A stretch of DNA of 64,000 nt from Melioribacter sp051488685 (GTDB lineage Bacteria > Bacteroidota > Ignavibacteria > Ignavibacteriales > Melioribacteraceae), in contig NZ_JBPSEH010000012.1 of the NCBI RefSeq assembly GCF_051488685.1, positions 10,674 to 74,673 on the forward strand. The letters run 5' to 3'. Each line of letters opens with the position of its first letter. The stretch's first letter is position 1. The translations under genes were made by a program, and so were the position numbers. Of the stretch, positions 18,692-28,088 are shown piece by piece. Below the pieces are notes generated by a model that did not search any database, was not told the DNA's origin, and saw only the letters and a program-made list of their open reading frames with translations.

Positions 18692-19099
18692 ATGAAATTC
18701 GAAACCAATAATAAACCGTTGAGTATATTTGCCTATTCCTCGCTTACAGATATTGTTATGCTTCTTTTGATATTCTTCCTGTTGACCTCGCAGTTCGTCA
18801 TTCAAACCGGAGTGAAAATTAAATTACCATCAGCAAAAAATAACGAACAGGTTGCCCCGGCCAAATTAATTGTTACCATCACGGAAGGTAATCAAATATT
18901 TCTCGGAAACGAAGAAATTTCAATTGAAAGAATTGCAGGTCGTCTTGATATTCTGAGAAGAGAAACTAACGAAAGTAATCTTATTATAAGAGCCGATAAA
19001 TCAGTAAATATTGACATTATTATTAGTATAATCGATGCAGCTAAAGGTGTTGGCATCGATAAATTTACAATCGAGACAGAGAAAGCAGAGTATGAATGA
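18692..19099 (+). CDS. ExbD/TolR-family protein
   Basis: A 135-aa protein with one N-terminal TM helix (about 18-38, LTDIVMLLLIFFLLTSQFV) carrying the conserved membrane Asp in SSLTDIVM, and a periplasmic ExbD/TolR domain (KIKLPSAKN ... LIIRADKSVNIDIIISIIDAAKGVGI). It pairs with the ExbB-like protein eight bases upstream and overlaps the TonB gene by eight bases. Confidence 0.93.
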   Translation: MKFETNNKPLSIFAYSSLTDIVMLLLIFFLLTSQFVIQTGVKIKLPSAKNNEQVAPAKLIVTITEGNQIFLGNEEISIERIAGRLDILRRETNESNLIIRADKSVNIDIIISIIDAAKGVGIDKFTIETEKAEYE

Positions 19100-19766
19100 T
19101 AAATTACGTCAAAATTCCTTTTTAGCTTCCTTTTTGCTCCATGTAGTTTTAATTGTTCTCTTTGCTTTTATTCATTTGCCTGTTAATCTTGAAGAGGAAG
19201 ATTACATAACAGTTGGATTTGGTACGGGTACTTTTGCAGGTAGCAGAGGTCCAGTTACAAAAAACGAAGTCAATGAAGAGTCAAAAGAGCAGAAGGTAGA
19301 ATCAAAAAAAGATGAGAAGAAAGTTGAGCTGCCCAAATCGAGCACTGAAGATAAAGATAATATTGTGAAACGAGCGGATAAAAAGAACGAAGAAAAAACG
19401 AAAGAGATTGAGAACGATGGCAAAGTTACAGAGGAAAATAAATACAGTGGAACCGAAGTTACGGGCGAGGGAGTAGGAGGCTTTGGTTTTGAACTCGACT
19501 TCGGCGGCAAAGGAATCAGGAAAATTTATAGCTACATTTTACCAGATTATCCCGAAGGCGTTTCAAAAGAAATCGACGTGAAACTGAAATTTACAATTTT
19601 GCCCGACGGTACTGTTGGTAAAATTATTCCACTTATAAAAGCCGATGCTAAACTTGAAATGGCGGCAATCAACTCCCTCCGTCAGTGGCGTTTTGAACCC
19701 CTACCCCAGAATGCAAAACAAACAGAACAAACGGCAATAATTACATTTCCCTATCGGTTGCAGTAG
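19092..19766 (+). CDS. TonB-family energy transducer
   Basis: A 224-aa protein: N-terminal TM anchor (about 10-29, SFLASFLLHVVLIVLFAFIH, including the SxxxH spacing typical of TonB), a Lys/Glu-rich periplasmic spacer, a Gly-rich GEGVGGFGFELDFGGKG segment and a C-terminal TonB domain (YPEGVSKEIDVKLKFTILPDGTVGK, AAINSLRQWRFEPL). Start at ATG 19092, overlapping exbD. Its stop overlaps the convergent gene at 19741 by 26 bases. The physical link to the barrel gene upstream suggests a dedicated energised system. Confidence 0.9.
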   Translation: MNDKLRQNSFLASFLLHVVLIVLFAFIHLPVNLEEEDYITVGFGTGTFAGSRGPVTKNEVNEESKEQKVESKKDEKKVELPKSSTEDKDNIVKRADKKNEEKTKEIENDGKVTEENKYSGTEVTGEGVGGFGFELDFGGKGIRKIYSYILPDYPEGVSKEIDVKLKFTILPDGTVGKIIPLIKADAKLEMAAINSLRQWRFEPLPQNAKQTEQTAIITFPYRLQ

Positions 19767-20037
19767 ACTTATGGCCGTAGTAAAATCGATAAAAAAAGTA
19801 TTCACCTATTGTCAATAAAATTAACGAGAGTGTGTCGGCATTTAATTCCAGACTTATCCCTTCACTATTAAAAAATATTTTGACAATGCTACTAGATATC
19901 GACCAGCCAACAGTAAATAATATGATTATCAAAGCAACATTCAGAAAAGCCGAGCCGAGAGACTCCTCCTGATATTTCATTACGAAAATATAGGTTACAA
20001 AAATTAAATGGAGTGTCATTAATAATGCAGCTATCAT
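19741..20037 (-). CDS. Small membrane protein of unknown function
   Basis: A 98-aa protein with three predicted TM segments: about 1-20 (MIAALLMTLHLIFVTYIFVM), 30-52 (AFLNVALIIILFTVGWSISS) and 68-87. The family is not recognised. It overlaps the upstream gene at 20034 by four bases (ATGA on the minus strand), so it is the last gene of a short leftward membrane-protein operon, and it ends inside the convergent tonB gene. Confidence 0.7.
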   Translation of the reverse strand: MIAALLMTLHLIFVTYIFVMKYQEESLGSAFLNVALIIILFTVGWSISSSIVKIFFNSEGISLELNADTLSLILLTIGEYFFYRFYYGHKSTATDREM

Positions 20038-20543
20038 TCCTCTATATTCCCTATTCTGTTGTTGATAATTTGTGCTCCGGTAAGTCCACCTATAGCTCCG
20101 AACAATGTATTTATCACAAAATTATTTATAAGAACCGAAATAGTATAAACAAATGAGAAGCCGGTTGTAACTATATCATTGCGTAAATTTTGAAACATCC
20201 GAGTAATCTCTTTTCGTATGTCTTCACTCACAGGAAAAGAATTGATCATTTTTTGAAATTCAGGAAACGAGGCTACAATATCGTTACTACGTGTAATAAA
20301 TGTAATCATTAAGTCGAATGCTGAACCAAAAATGGCAGCAAAAACTCCAGTCATAATTCCGATTATAAATCCTCTTGAAGCTGGTATCCTACCTCTATCT
20401 CTGGTGGATTTTCTGTCAAGAACGAGTGCTAAGTATGACGCAACAGGAATTATAACACAGCATGTCAATCCTTTGGCAAGAGGAACTATCGAAAGCACCC
20501 CGGCGCCAAATCCGCTGACTATTGCGGGTAGATGTTTTCTCAT
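20034..20543 (-). CDS. Membrane protein, Gly/Ala-rich, possible DUF4199-like
   Basis: A 169-aa protein with hydrophobic segments at about 7-37 (IVSGFGAGVLSIVPLAKGL, CCVIIPVASYLALVL), 56-82 and 124-160, the last being GIGG-type (FGAIGGLTGAQIINNRIG). Its pattern of several helices joined by short charged loops resembles small uncharacterised FCB-group membrane proteins. It overlaps the genes on both sides by four bases, so the three genes 20986 to 19741 are co-translated. No function can be given. Confidence 0.7.
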   Translation of the reverse strand: MRKHLPAIVSGFGAGVLSIVPLAKGLTCCVIIPVASYLALVLDRKSTRDRGRIPASRGFIIGIMTGVFAAIFGSAFDLMITFITRSNDIVASFPEFQKMINSFPVSEDIRKEITRMFQNLRNDIVTTGFSFVYTISVLINNFVINTLFGAIGGLTGAQIINNRIGNIEE

Positions 20544-20986
20544 GTATCACTGTTTTTCTTGTTTAATGAGCTGTAAAAATATAAAAATATTACCGAACCA
20601 AAAAGAAAGCCGGTAATGACCGCCACAGTTCTGGAGTATGCTTTTACGCCAAGTAATACCAGTAACCAGTCAATTATAATTGGGAGAGAAAAAATATATA
20701 ACGGTTTATTTGATTTTAGTAAGATCTTTCCGTATAAAAGAGTCGCAAGCGAGGAAATTAAAGCTCCTGCATAAATACCACTGCATCGAGCGCAGACCAA
20801 TATAGAATGACCTTCAAAGATTATAGTTCTATCAGGATTTTGGTGACAAACAACCGAAAATGTTTTTTTTACGAAAGGTAATAGGTATATAAACTCAGGT
20901 AAATTATAAATCCAAAATTCCGATAATAATAAGAGAAACCAGATAAAAAGGCTGAGAGTTAATATTAAACGATAGATTAATTTCAC
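20540..20986 (-). CDS. DUF2085-like membrane protein
   Basis: A 148-aa membrane protein. The central stretch VVCHQNPDRTIIFEGHSILVCARCSGIYAGALIS contains the CHQxPxR and CxRCxGIYxG motifs that define DUF2085, with a possible metal or redox site. About four TM helices surround it. It is the first gene of a three-gene overlapping operon. Function of the family is unknown. Confidence 0.82.
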   Translation of the reverse strand: MKLIYRLILTLSLFIWFLLLLSEFWIYNLPEFIYLLPFVKKTFSVVCHQNPDRTIIFEGHSILVCARCSGIYAGALISSLATLLYGKILLKSNKPLYIFSLPIIIDWLLVLLGVKAYSRTVAVITGFLFGSVIFLYFYSSLNKKNSDT

Positions 20987-20987
20987 G

Positions 20988-21845
20988 CTATTTTACTAAC
21001 TTATAGACATAAATTGTTTTCGGTGTGAGAATATATAATTTTTGGTCAAATAATATCGAGTCGGTAATGGGCTCACTTATATTAGGGGAAAAATTTTTGA
21101 ATTCTAGATTTAGTAAATCCCGGTTGTTAAAAGCATAATAAATGTTCTTTGAGGTGTTAATTGTTAATCCGGTTGGGGTAGCATTAATATTTATCGGGTC
21201 GAAGTCGAAGTCCTTTCGGGCGATGTTATTTCCCCACAGGTCGAATATAAAAAGGCTTTGTGTATCGAGTACAAAGATTTTATTGTCGATAATCGAGAAG
21301 GCTTCCGGATTTTCGAGTACTGAATTTCCTGCTAAAATTCCACCAACTTCCAGAAGGTACTGGCCGTCGGATGTAAATTTAAGGAGACGACTATTGTCGG
21401 AATCGATGAGAAATACATCACCTTGATTCGATACACTTACTGAGATTGGATGCCTGAAAGGCTCGGATGAATATGTTGATAAAGTTGTGATGTAATTCAA
21501 ATCCTTATCGAAAATTTGAATCCTGTCGTTGTATTTATCGGCAACATACACGTTCAATAGAGTCGAATGTACATCTGCGGGGAAATCGAATGTATAATTG
21601 TCCCAGCCGTATCCACCGACAACTTTTATTATTGTACCGACAGAATCGATTTTAAGCAATTCATTTGTTGAAATGTCTACAACGTAAATTGAACCGGCAT
21701 GGTCAATTGAAAATGAACGTGCAGATGTAAAATTTCCAATTGTATGACTGAAAACTGGGGTCTGGGCTTTTATAAAGGTAATATTGAAAAGTAAAAATGA
21801 CATGTAAAAATGTACTAAACAATTTTTTAAGCCCGAATTTAACAT
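20988..21845 (-). CDS. Exported NHL-like beta-propeller protein
   Basis: A 285-aa protein with an N-terminal signal sequence (FLLFNITFIKAQ) and repeated NHL/SMP30-like blades such as IYVVDISTNELLKIDSVG, VYVADKYNDRIQIFDKDL and VFLIDSDNSRLLKFTSDG. Such propellers bind ligands or other proteins. It ends one base before the DUF2085-like gene starts, so it opens the leftward operon. The specific role is unknown. Confidence 0.75.
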   Translation of the reverse strand: MLNSGLKNCLVHFYMSFLLFNITFIKAQTPVFSHTIGNFTSARSFSIDHAGSIYVVDISTNELLKIDSVGTIIKVVGGYGWDNYTFDFPADVHSTLLNVYVADKYNDRIQIFDKDLNYITTLSTYSSEPFRHPISVSVSNQGDVFLIDSDNSRLLKFTSDGQYLLEVGGILAGNSVLENPEAFSIIDNKIFVLDTQSLFIFDLWGNNIARKDFDFDPININATPTGLTINTSKNIYYAFNNRDLLNLEFKNFSPNISEPITDSILFDQKLYILTPKTIYVYKLVK

Positions 21846-21942
21846 TTTTTAAAGGCACGGATTATGTGAGTTTTTACTTAATAAAAATAAATGAATTTAG
21901 TAAATTAAACCAGTAATAATTATTTATCTTACCGAGGAAAAA

Positions 21943-24900
21943 ATGCAAAAATCATTTTTTATTTTAATTGTAATTTTATTGGTGTTTTCCTCATGTAAAT
22001 TAAAAGAAGAATCTGACATTACAGGTCCCGGTGGAGGCAGTGTTTCAGAAAATTTGAAAATCATTGCCCCAAACGGAGGGGAAGTCATTGTAGAGGGTAC
22101 ATCGTACGAAATCAAATGGAGCGGAACTACTTCTTCATTGATTAGCCTCTATTATTCAATAGATAACGGCAACAAATGGACTATGATTGCCGACAGTATT
22201 CAGAATACGGGCATCTACATCTGGTTTCCTGTACCAGGTCTGGTATCAAGTCAATGTAAAGTTCGCATTACAAATATAGAAGAAACGGCTTTTGATGAAA
22301 GCGATACTACTTTTAGTATAATTAGAAGCAGCAACGAAAGTCTTAAACTTATTAGTCCTGTGGGTGGCGAAGAATGGGAGGCAGGCACTTCGAAGGAAAT
22401 TAAATGGTACAGCACAGGAATCGATTCGGTTATTATCGAATATACTACCGATAACGGAAATCACTGGAATTATATTTCTACAGATAGAAAAAATACTGGA
22501 ATTTATTTCTGGGAACCTGTGCCGAATACACCATCTACATTAGCGAGAATACGTATTAAAGATGCTGAAGATGGAATTCCTTACGTCGAAAGCGATAATG
22601 TATTTTCAATTTTACCCGAACCTCAAATTAAAGTACTGGAGCCAAATGGTGGTGAAATATGGCTTGCCGGTTCAACTCAAAAAATCGAATGGCTCTCTGA
22701 AAATATTAAGAATGTAAAGATTGCTTATACAGTAAATAATGGTTATGAATGGATTACTATTGAGGATTCACTTCCCAGTACGGGATTTTATGAATGGAAG
22801 AATATACCGGACCTGAATTCAAAATTATGCAAAATTAGAATTTATGATGCTCTCGATGGAGAACCGTGGGATGTATCCGATAGTACCTTCCAGATAACAA
22901 ATCAAATCAGTCAGGCAATTGAAATTACAAGTCCCAACGGTGGTGAAAGCTGGCAGGCTGGAACAGCTCAGAATATCACGTGGTCTTCTGTTGGCATTAA
23001 AAAAGTAAGCCTTGAATTCTCGGCAAATAATGGACTTACGTGGGATGTAATTGCGGAGAATGTTCCAAATTCAGGAGCATACGAATGGAATGTACCTGAT
23101 AGACTTTCCACACAATGCCTTGTTAGGATTAAAGACGCTGAAGACGGCAACCCTGTTGACCAGAGTAATAAAGTATTTAAAATTGTTCCTAAACCCAAGA
23201 TCGAAGTAGTTTATCCAAATGGTGGCGAAGCATGGACTGCCGGGGTGCTCGATACAATTCGCTGGAATTCAATTGGAGTTGAAAATGTAACGATTATGTA
23301 TAGCTCTAATAATGGGATTAGCTGGGATAAACTTGTTGAAAAAACACCTTCAAGCGGTAAATATCCGGCAAGTTTTACGGTCCCATCGAATCAATATAAA
23401 ATTAGAATATTCGATTACGACCGAGGTTCGCCTATTGACGAAAGCGACGGTACTTTTATTGTGCTGACCGAACCAAGTGTAACTGTTTTAACTCCAAACG
23501 GAGGAGAACAGTGGTATACCGGTTCAAGTGATAATATATTATGGAAATCGACTAATATCGAAAATGTTAAAATCGAATATTCGATTAACAATGGTGCCTC
23601 ATGGAAGACGATAGTCGAAAGCACTCCAAGTACGGGATTCTATGCATGGAAAAATATTCCTGATGTAAACTCATTATTGTGTAAAGTCAGAATAAGCGAT
23701 GCTAACGATGGAATTCCATCAGATGTCTCGGATGAAGTATTTTCAATTACGAATAGAGGAAATCAGTTAATTAAGGTTACAAGTCCAAATGGCGGCGAAT
23801 CGTTGACTGCAGGTGGCAGTTACAATATCCACTGGAATGCTGCTGGAATTGAAAACGTAAAAATTGAATATACGTTTAATAACGGAATAAGCTGGAATAC
23901 AATTGTGGAAAGTACGCCAAGTACAGGATTTTTTAACTGGAGTAAAATACCTAACACAGCATCCACAAATTGCAAAATACGTATAAGCGATGCGTCTGAC
24001 GGCAGTCCAAGCGATGAAAGCGACGCTTTCTTTAATATTGAGCCGGAACCAAATATAACAGTTCTTGAACCTAACGGTGGCGAGAGCCTTTTCTACGGAA
24101 CTCCAGTAGAAATAAGATGGTCATCCGAAAATGTAAAATATGTTAAAATTCAGTATACGCTAAATGGAGGCGCAGATTGGGTAACGATAGCCAATTCAGT
24201 CGAAAGTATCGGCTCTTATGTATGGAACAGTATTCCGAATACAAATTCGTTACAGTGCAGAATTAAAATAAGCGATGCGTCGGATGGAGTACCATTTGAT
24301 ATCTCTGACAATAATTTCCAGATTTCAAATCAAGTTGAGCAAACGATGCGTGTGATTTTGCCAAATGGCGGGGAAAAATGGCAGGCCGGAACGTCACAAA
24401 ATATTCAGTGGGACTCGAAAGCTGTAAATAATGTAGACATTGAATATACAATAAATAATGGACTAACCTGGCATACCATTGTAAGTAATTATCCCAGTTC
24501 GGGCTCATATGAATGGAATCCAGTAGTCAATGTAAATTCTACTCAGTGTAAAATAAGAATAAAAGATAGTCAGGATGGAATTCCTGCCGATGAAAGCAAT
24601 GGGACATTTTCTATTCAACCAAGCCAGAGTATCGAAGTGATTTATCCAACTTCTGGAGTAGAAATATTATCAGGACAAAAATTTAAGATACAATGGAAGT
24701 CGCAGGGAATTGAATATGTGAAGATAGAATTTAATCCTTATAACACTACGAGTGAGCTCGACTGGAAAGTTCTTGTTGACAGTGTCTCAGGATATGATGA
24801 AGGTGGTGGTATCCGTTCATATGAGGCAAGTTTTTCGATTGTATCAGATAATTATGTTATCAGAATCAGCGATGCAGTGGATGGATCGCCGCTTGATTAC

Positions 24901-25605
24901 TGCGATGGTGTATTCAAAGTAAAAGAACCACCGACAATAAAGGTACTTGTGCCCAATGGTGGAGAACAGTGGCTTGTTAGTAAGTATCATGTAAGTACTA
25001 CCGATGTTCAGCATTATCATCCTTATGAAATTAGGTGGAATGCGAATAATATTAACAAAGTCAGAATTGAATGGTCAACGAATGGTGGAGGTACCTGGCA
25101 TACGGTTCCAGGAGCCGAGAGCACAGAAAACGATGGAAGTTTTATCTGGGCACCGGGCAGACTCGATTCTACTCGACCCGACAGTTCGGATAATTGCAAA
25201 ATAAAGATTTCATCTGCCGATGCAGGCGTTACGGCAAGTGATATTACAGATGGTTATTTCTCGATTAGAGAAAATAAAATGATAAGAGTTGAATTCCCGA
25301 GCGATAAAACAGAATACTTTACAACGGACAATCCCGACCGTTACCCAATGGATATAAGATGGACGTCTTACGCTGTATCTTCTGTTGATATCTACTACAG
25401 TCTTGATAACGGTTACTCGTGGACGAATCTTATAAGAGATTATAAATCAACTGGAGCTTACGAATGGTTTTATCCATATGACCCTGTTAATGGACCGTTC
25501 TCAACTTTAGGTCGGATAAAGATAGTAGATCACGAGGATGAGACTATTTGGGATGTAGGTGATGTCCCATTCTGGCTGAATAAGCGACAGGGACAGGGAA
25601 ATTAA
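21943..25605 (+). CDS. Large surface lipoprotein with 12 tandem NGGE (Kre9/KNH-like) repeats
   Basis: A 1220-aa protein. A lipoprotein signal peptide ends in the lipobox VFSSC (Cys near residue 18). It is followed by about twelve ~95-residue beta-sandwich repeats, each opening with a form of I-x-V-x-x-PNGGExWxAG and containing NIxWxS, VxIEYTxNNGxxWxTI, a proline/glycine turn GxYxW and CKIRISDAxDGxPxDxS. This is the pattern of the Kre9/KNH (Ser-Thr-rich membrane-anchor) domain, seen in bacterial cell-surface proteins. The last two repeats are the most divergent. A surface adhesion or polymer-binding role is inferred. It is monocistronic, ending at a terminator. Confidence 0.82.
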   Translation: MQKSFFILIVILLVFSSCKLKEESDITGPGGGSVSENLKIIAPNGGEVIVEGTSYEIKWSGTTSSLISLYYSIDNGNKWTMIADSIQNTGIYIWFPVPGLVSSQCKVRITNIEETAFDESDTTFSIIRSSNESLKLISPVGGEEWEAGTSKEIKWYSTGIDSVIIEYTTDNGNHWNYISTDRKNTGIYFWEPVPNTPSTLARIRIKDAEDGIPYVESDNVFSILPEPQIKVLEPNGGEIWLAGSTQKIEWLSENIKNVKIAYTVNNGYEWITIEDSLPSTGFYEWKNIPDLNSKLCKIRIYDALDGEPWDVSDSTFQITNQISQAIEITSPNGGESWQAGTAQNITWSSVGIKKVSLEFSANNGLTWDVIAENVPNSGAYEWNVPDRLSTQCLVRIKDAEDGNPVDQSNKVFKIVPKPKIEVVYPNGGEAWTAGVLDTIRWNSIGVENVTIMYSSNNGISWDKLVEKTPSSGKYPASFTVPSNQYKIRIFDYDRGSPIDESDGTFIVLTEPSVTVLTPNGGEQWYTGSSDNILWKSTNIENVKIEYSINNGASWKTIVESTPSTGFYAWKNIPDVNSLLCKVRISDANDGIPSDVSDEVFSITNRGNQLIKVTSPNGGESLTAGGSYNIHWNAAGIENVKIEYTFNNGISWNTIVESTPSTGFFNWSKIPNTASTNCKIRISDASDGSPSDESDAFFNIEPEPNITVLEPNGGESLFYGTPVEIRWSSENVKYVKIQYTLNGGADWVTIANSVESIGSYVWNSIPNTNSLQCRIKISDASDGVPFDISDNNFQISNQVEQTMRVILPNGGEKWQAGTSQNIQWDSKAVNNVDIEYTINNGLTWHTIVSNYPSSGSYEWNPVVNVNSTQCKIRIKDSQDGIPADESNGTFSIQPSQSIEVIYPTSGVEILSGQKFKIQWKSQGIEYVKIEFNPYNTTSELDWKVLVDSVSGYDEGGGIRSYEASFSIVSDNYVIRISDAVDGSPLDYCDGVFKVKEPPTIKVLVPNGGEQWLVSKYHVSTTDVQHYHPYEIRWNANNINKVRIEWSTNGGGTWHTVPGAESTENDGSFIWAPGRLDSTRPDSSDNCKIKISSADAGVTASDITDGYFSIRENKMIRVEFPSDKTEYFTTDNPDRYPMDIRWTSYAVSSVDIYYSLDNGYSWTNLIRDYKSTGAYEWFYPYDPVNGPFSTLGRIKIVDHEDETIWDVGDVPFWLNKRQGQGN

Positions 25606-25609
25606 AATA

Positions 25610-25636
25610 AAAATCCCCCGTTATTCGGGGGATTTT
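25610..25636 (+). terminator. Intrinsic terminator after the repeat lipoprotein
   Basis: AAAATCCCCCG and CGGGGGATTTT form an 11-bp stem with a TTATT-type loop at 25610-25636, followed by a T-rich stretch. Confidence 0.92.
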
Positions 25637-25681
25637 ATTTGTATAGAAGACTCCGAATTAATAAATTTGACATGCTAATTT

Positions 25682-25752
25682 TGCCCCGTGGTGTAATGGG
25701 AACACGCTTGACTCTGGATCAAGAATTCAAGGTTCGAATCCTTGCGGGGCAG
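25682..25752 (+). tRNA. tRNA-Gln (anticodon CTG)
   Basis: Acceptor TGCCCCG pairs with CGGGGCA and the discriminator is G at 25752; CCA is not encoded. The D-arm is GTG/CAC, the anticodon stem CTTGA/TCAAG encloses loop CTCTGGA giving anticodon CTG, and the T-arm is CAAGG-TTCGAAT-CCTTG. The short 71-nt form with a 5-nt variable loop fits tRNA-Gln reading CAG. Confidence 0.95.
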
Positions 25753-25769
25753 CAAATTCCAACCAATAA

Positions 25770-27668
25770 TTAACCACTCCTTAATGATGCCTTAAGGTAC
25801 TTTCGATTGTTCATCAATTGGAAATATAAGTTTTGTAGGCCAGGATACTCAGGATTAATTCGAAGAAGCATCTCTGCATATTTAATTGCCTTCTTATATT
25901 CCTTATTTAATGCATAGGCACCAGAGAGGTTATAAATTACCTGTTGATCGTTTGCATCGTACGAAAACGATTCTTCAAGGTATTTAATTGACTCTTTTAT
26001 ATCTCCATTGCTTAATTTTATTTGCCCAATCCATTTAGTGCAAAATGCATTTGGTTTCAGATTATAATGAAGAGTCAATATTTTTAAAGCATCATCAAAC
26101 CGATTTGTTTTAAGAAAATCGATTGTTAGTGCCTCAAGTAATTTATAATTGTCGTTTATGTATGGATATTGATAAATTAAAGAACCAATATGATTGATAA
26201 ATTTTTTTATATCACCAGTACTTAAAAAATGTCTGGCAGTTATATCTTGAGCCTCAGCCCATGTAAGTTTGTTAGCAACTACTCGATATGCCATAGAATC
26301 AATAAATGTAAGTGGTCTTAATATTTCTTTATAGTTCAATTTCTTTTTTGTCTTTTTATATGGCCAATCGTTTTTGAGTATTTTGATTCTGTAATTCGCA
26401 ATTACTGAATCGAGCTCTGAAAAAAAGAAATTAGAGCGTGTAATACTATCCTGCTTTTCAAAGGGATATTTAGGAGGAATTTTTGGGAGTAGTTTTAAGT
26501 TAGCTATTCGTTCATAAAATAAATTACCGATTAATTGTTGTCCTTCAAGAGTAGGATGGAGATGGTCTGTCATTAAATTATTGCCAATTATTTTACCGGG
26601 CGACAGGGAAGCAAGTAATGAATCCGAATCGACACAAGGAACGTTATTTTTTTTCGCAAGTTTTTTAATGATTCGGTTTATTTCCTCGGGTGCCCTGAAG
26701 CGGAGTGCATCCAGATCCTTTGCAAATCTGAATAAAGAATCGGCTTCATCGAATTTTGATTCTTTGAATAAATTAAAAGCAATATTATAAATACTGTCTG
26801 CTCTCGGTAATCCTTGCTCGTCAGTTGATATGAAAGGTGGTTGATCCTTCAGATTCGAAACTACGGTAGATAAAATAAGAGGAGTTTTATTAGCTTTTAC
26901 AACTTTTATTATTCTTTCAAGATTTTTATGAAACTGCAATAAACCCGCTTTGTATTTGTCCGAATTATATGGGATTACTTTTTCTCTGGCAATTTGTGAC
27001 ATTAGTGTACCACTACTTTTAGGTTTGCTATCGATAAATAATTCTGAAACGTATTGAATAATATTCCGAATTAACTGAGTGATCTTTAATTTGTTTAAAA
27101 AAATTATTATATCGGCGCCTGTTGTCGAACTGCCAATACTTTCTACTGAGCCAACGCCAAGTGCTCCGTAATATTCATTATGACCGGCATAGATTAAAAT
27201 TAAGTCGGGCTTCTGTTCCAGGACTCCCTCGATAAAATCTTTGATTGTATACGAATTAACTGCAGTTAAGCTGAGATTTATTACTTCAATGTCGCTGTTG
27301 GGATAATTCAGTTCGAGTCTGCGTTTCAAATACCTTGAAAAAGAGCCCATCGGCATGTAAGGATAACCTGCCGCACTGCTGCCTCCAAGTACGAATATTC
27401 TTAAAGAATTATCGGATTTTTCTTTTTTGAAGACGTCTCCTATTGAAGTAGGTATAATCTTGATATTGGTGAAATACCTTCTGCCTACGTTGGGATTTAG
27501 TGTGTAGTAGTCTTTTTCTACTTCACTCCACATATCGGTTGAGTAGCCGTAGTCAGTTATTCTAAGTGTATATTCAAGTAGCAGAATAAAGATAATAGGT
27601 ATCGAAAGCATGATTATCCAGAAATAGAAAGGAGCTTTTTTGATTGTGGGTTCTTTCTTCTTTTTCAT
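25770..27668 (-). CDS. Membrane-anchored SGNH/GDSL hydrolase with C-terminal TPRs
   Basis: A 632-aa protein. An N-terminal TM anchor lies at about 12-34 (APFYFWIIMLSIPIIFILLL). The SGNH domain has block I VLGGSSAAGY (93-102, nucleophile Ser), block III AGHNEYYG (161-168) and block V DHLHPT with the catalytic Asp/His. The final ~170 residues hold TPR-like units (YNLSGAYALNKEYKKAIKYAEML). These enzymes de-esterify glycans or lipids at the cell envelope; the acyl substrate cannot be told. Located between tRNA-Gln and the lexA group on the minus strand. Confidence 0.85.
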   Translation of the reverse strand: MKKKKEPTIKKAPFYFWIIMLSIPIIFILLLEYTLRITDYGYSTDMWSEVEKDYYTLNPNVGRRYFTNIKIIPTSIGDVFKKEKSDNSLRIFVLGGSSAAGYPYMPMGSFSRYLKRRLELNYPNSDIEVINLSLTAVNSYTIKDFIEGVLEQKPDLILIYAGHNEYYGALGVGSVESIGSSTTGADIIIFLNKLKITQLIRNIIQYVSELFIDSKPKSSGTLMSQIAREKVIPYNSDKYKAGLLQFHKNLERIIKVVKANKTPLILSTVVSNLKDQPPFISTDEQGLPRADSIYNIAFNLFKESKFDEADSLFRFAKDLDALRFRAPEEINRIIKKLAKKNNVPCVDSDSLLASLSPGKIIGNNLMTDHLHPTLEGQQLIGNLFYERIANLKLLPKIPPKYPFEKQDSITRSNFFFSELDSVIANYRIKILKNDWPYKKTKKKLNYKEILRPLTFIDSMAYRVVANKLTWAEAQDITARHFLSTGDIKKFINHIGSLIYQYPYINDNYKLLEALTIDFLKTNRFDDALKILTLHYNLKPNAFCTKWIGQIKLSNGDIKESIKYLEESFSYDANDQQVIYNLSGAYALNKEYKKAIKYAEMLLRINPEYPGLQNLYFQLMNNRKYLKASLRSG

Positions 27669-27712
27669 ACAGGTGCTATAAAAAAATTATGAATGAAAGG
27701 AAAATAAAAAAA

Positions 27713-28087
27713 TTAATCGGATAACGGAACCACTCTAATTCTTTTTCTAATTTCTTCGGGCAAAGCTGAGAATGCAATCTTTGCTTTTGGTAGCGAAAGT
27801 TTTGGGACACCGATAAAAAGTGTAATTTGTGCAGCCGACCTTTTGCCTCTTAAAAGAGTTGAAATTCTAGATTCCAGCGATTTACTGTCGAGTTCTTCAT
27901 CTGTCAAAGTAATTCCGATGGCAATTTTCTTTTTATAGCGGGCAACTGCATCGATTTCAAGATGATCGATAGGAGAGGGTGGTGGTAGGTATTTGCCGTA
28001 TTTGCGGCTTATCATCATATACCCTTGACTTCTTATCTGGTCTACGAGGAGTTCGACCAGTTCCCTATGCATATTTCGCTTTATCAT
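27713..28087 (-). CDS. Conserved unknown protein, nuclease-fold-like, in lexA operon
   Basis: A 124-aa soluble protein I do not recognise. The stretch IDHLEIDAVARYKKKIAIGI looks like the acidic/ExK core of PD-(D/E)XK-type folds (strand with E-x-D, then K-rich strand), and the C-terminus ISTLLRGKRSAAQITLFIG is a helix-strand pair; this is only a resemblance. It follows the small WYL-like gene by one base and lies downstream of lexA on the same strand, so it is probably co-transcribed with the SOS repressor. Confidence 0.6.
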   Translation of the reverse strand: MIKRNMHRELVELLVDQIRSQGYMMISRKYGKYLPPPSPIDHLEIDAVARYKKKIAIGITLTDEELDSKSLESRISTLLRGKRSAAQITLFIGVPKLSLPKAKIAFSALPEEIRKRIRVVPLSD

Positions 28088-28088
28088 A

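Noticed and set aside
22020..25580. Regular repeats at ~280-bp spacing considered as CRISPR or satellite DNA
   Set aside because: They are diverged coding repeats within one continuous lipoprotein gene; no identical short repeats with unique spacers.
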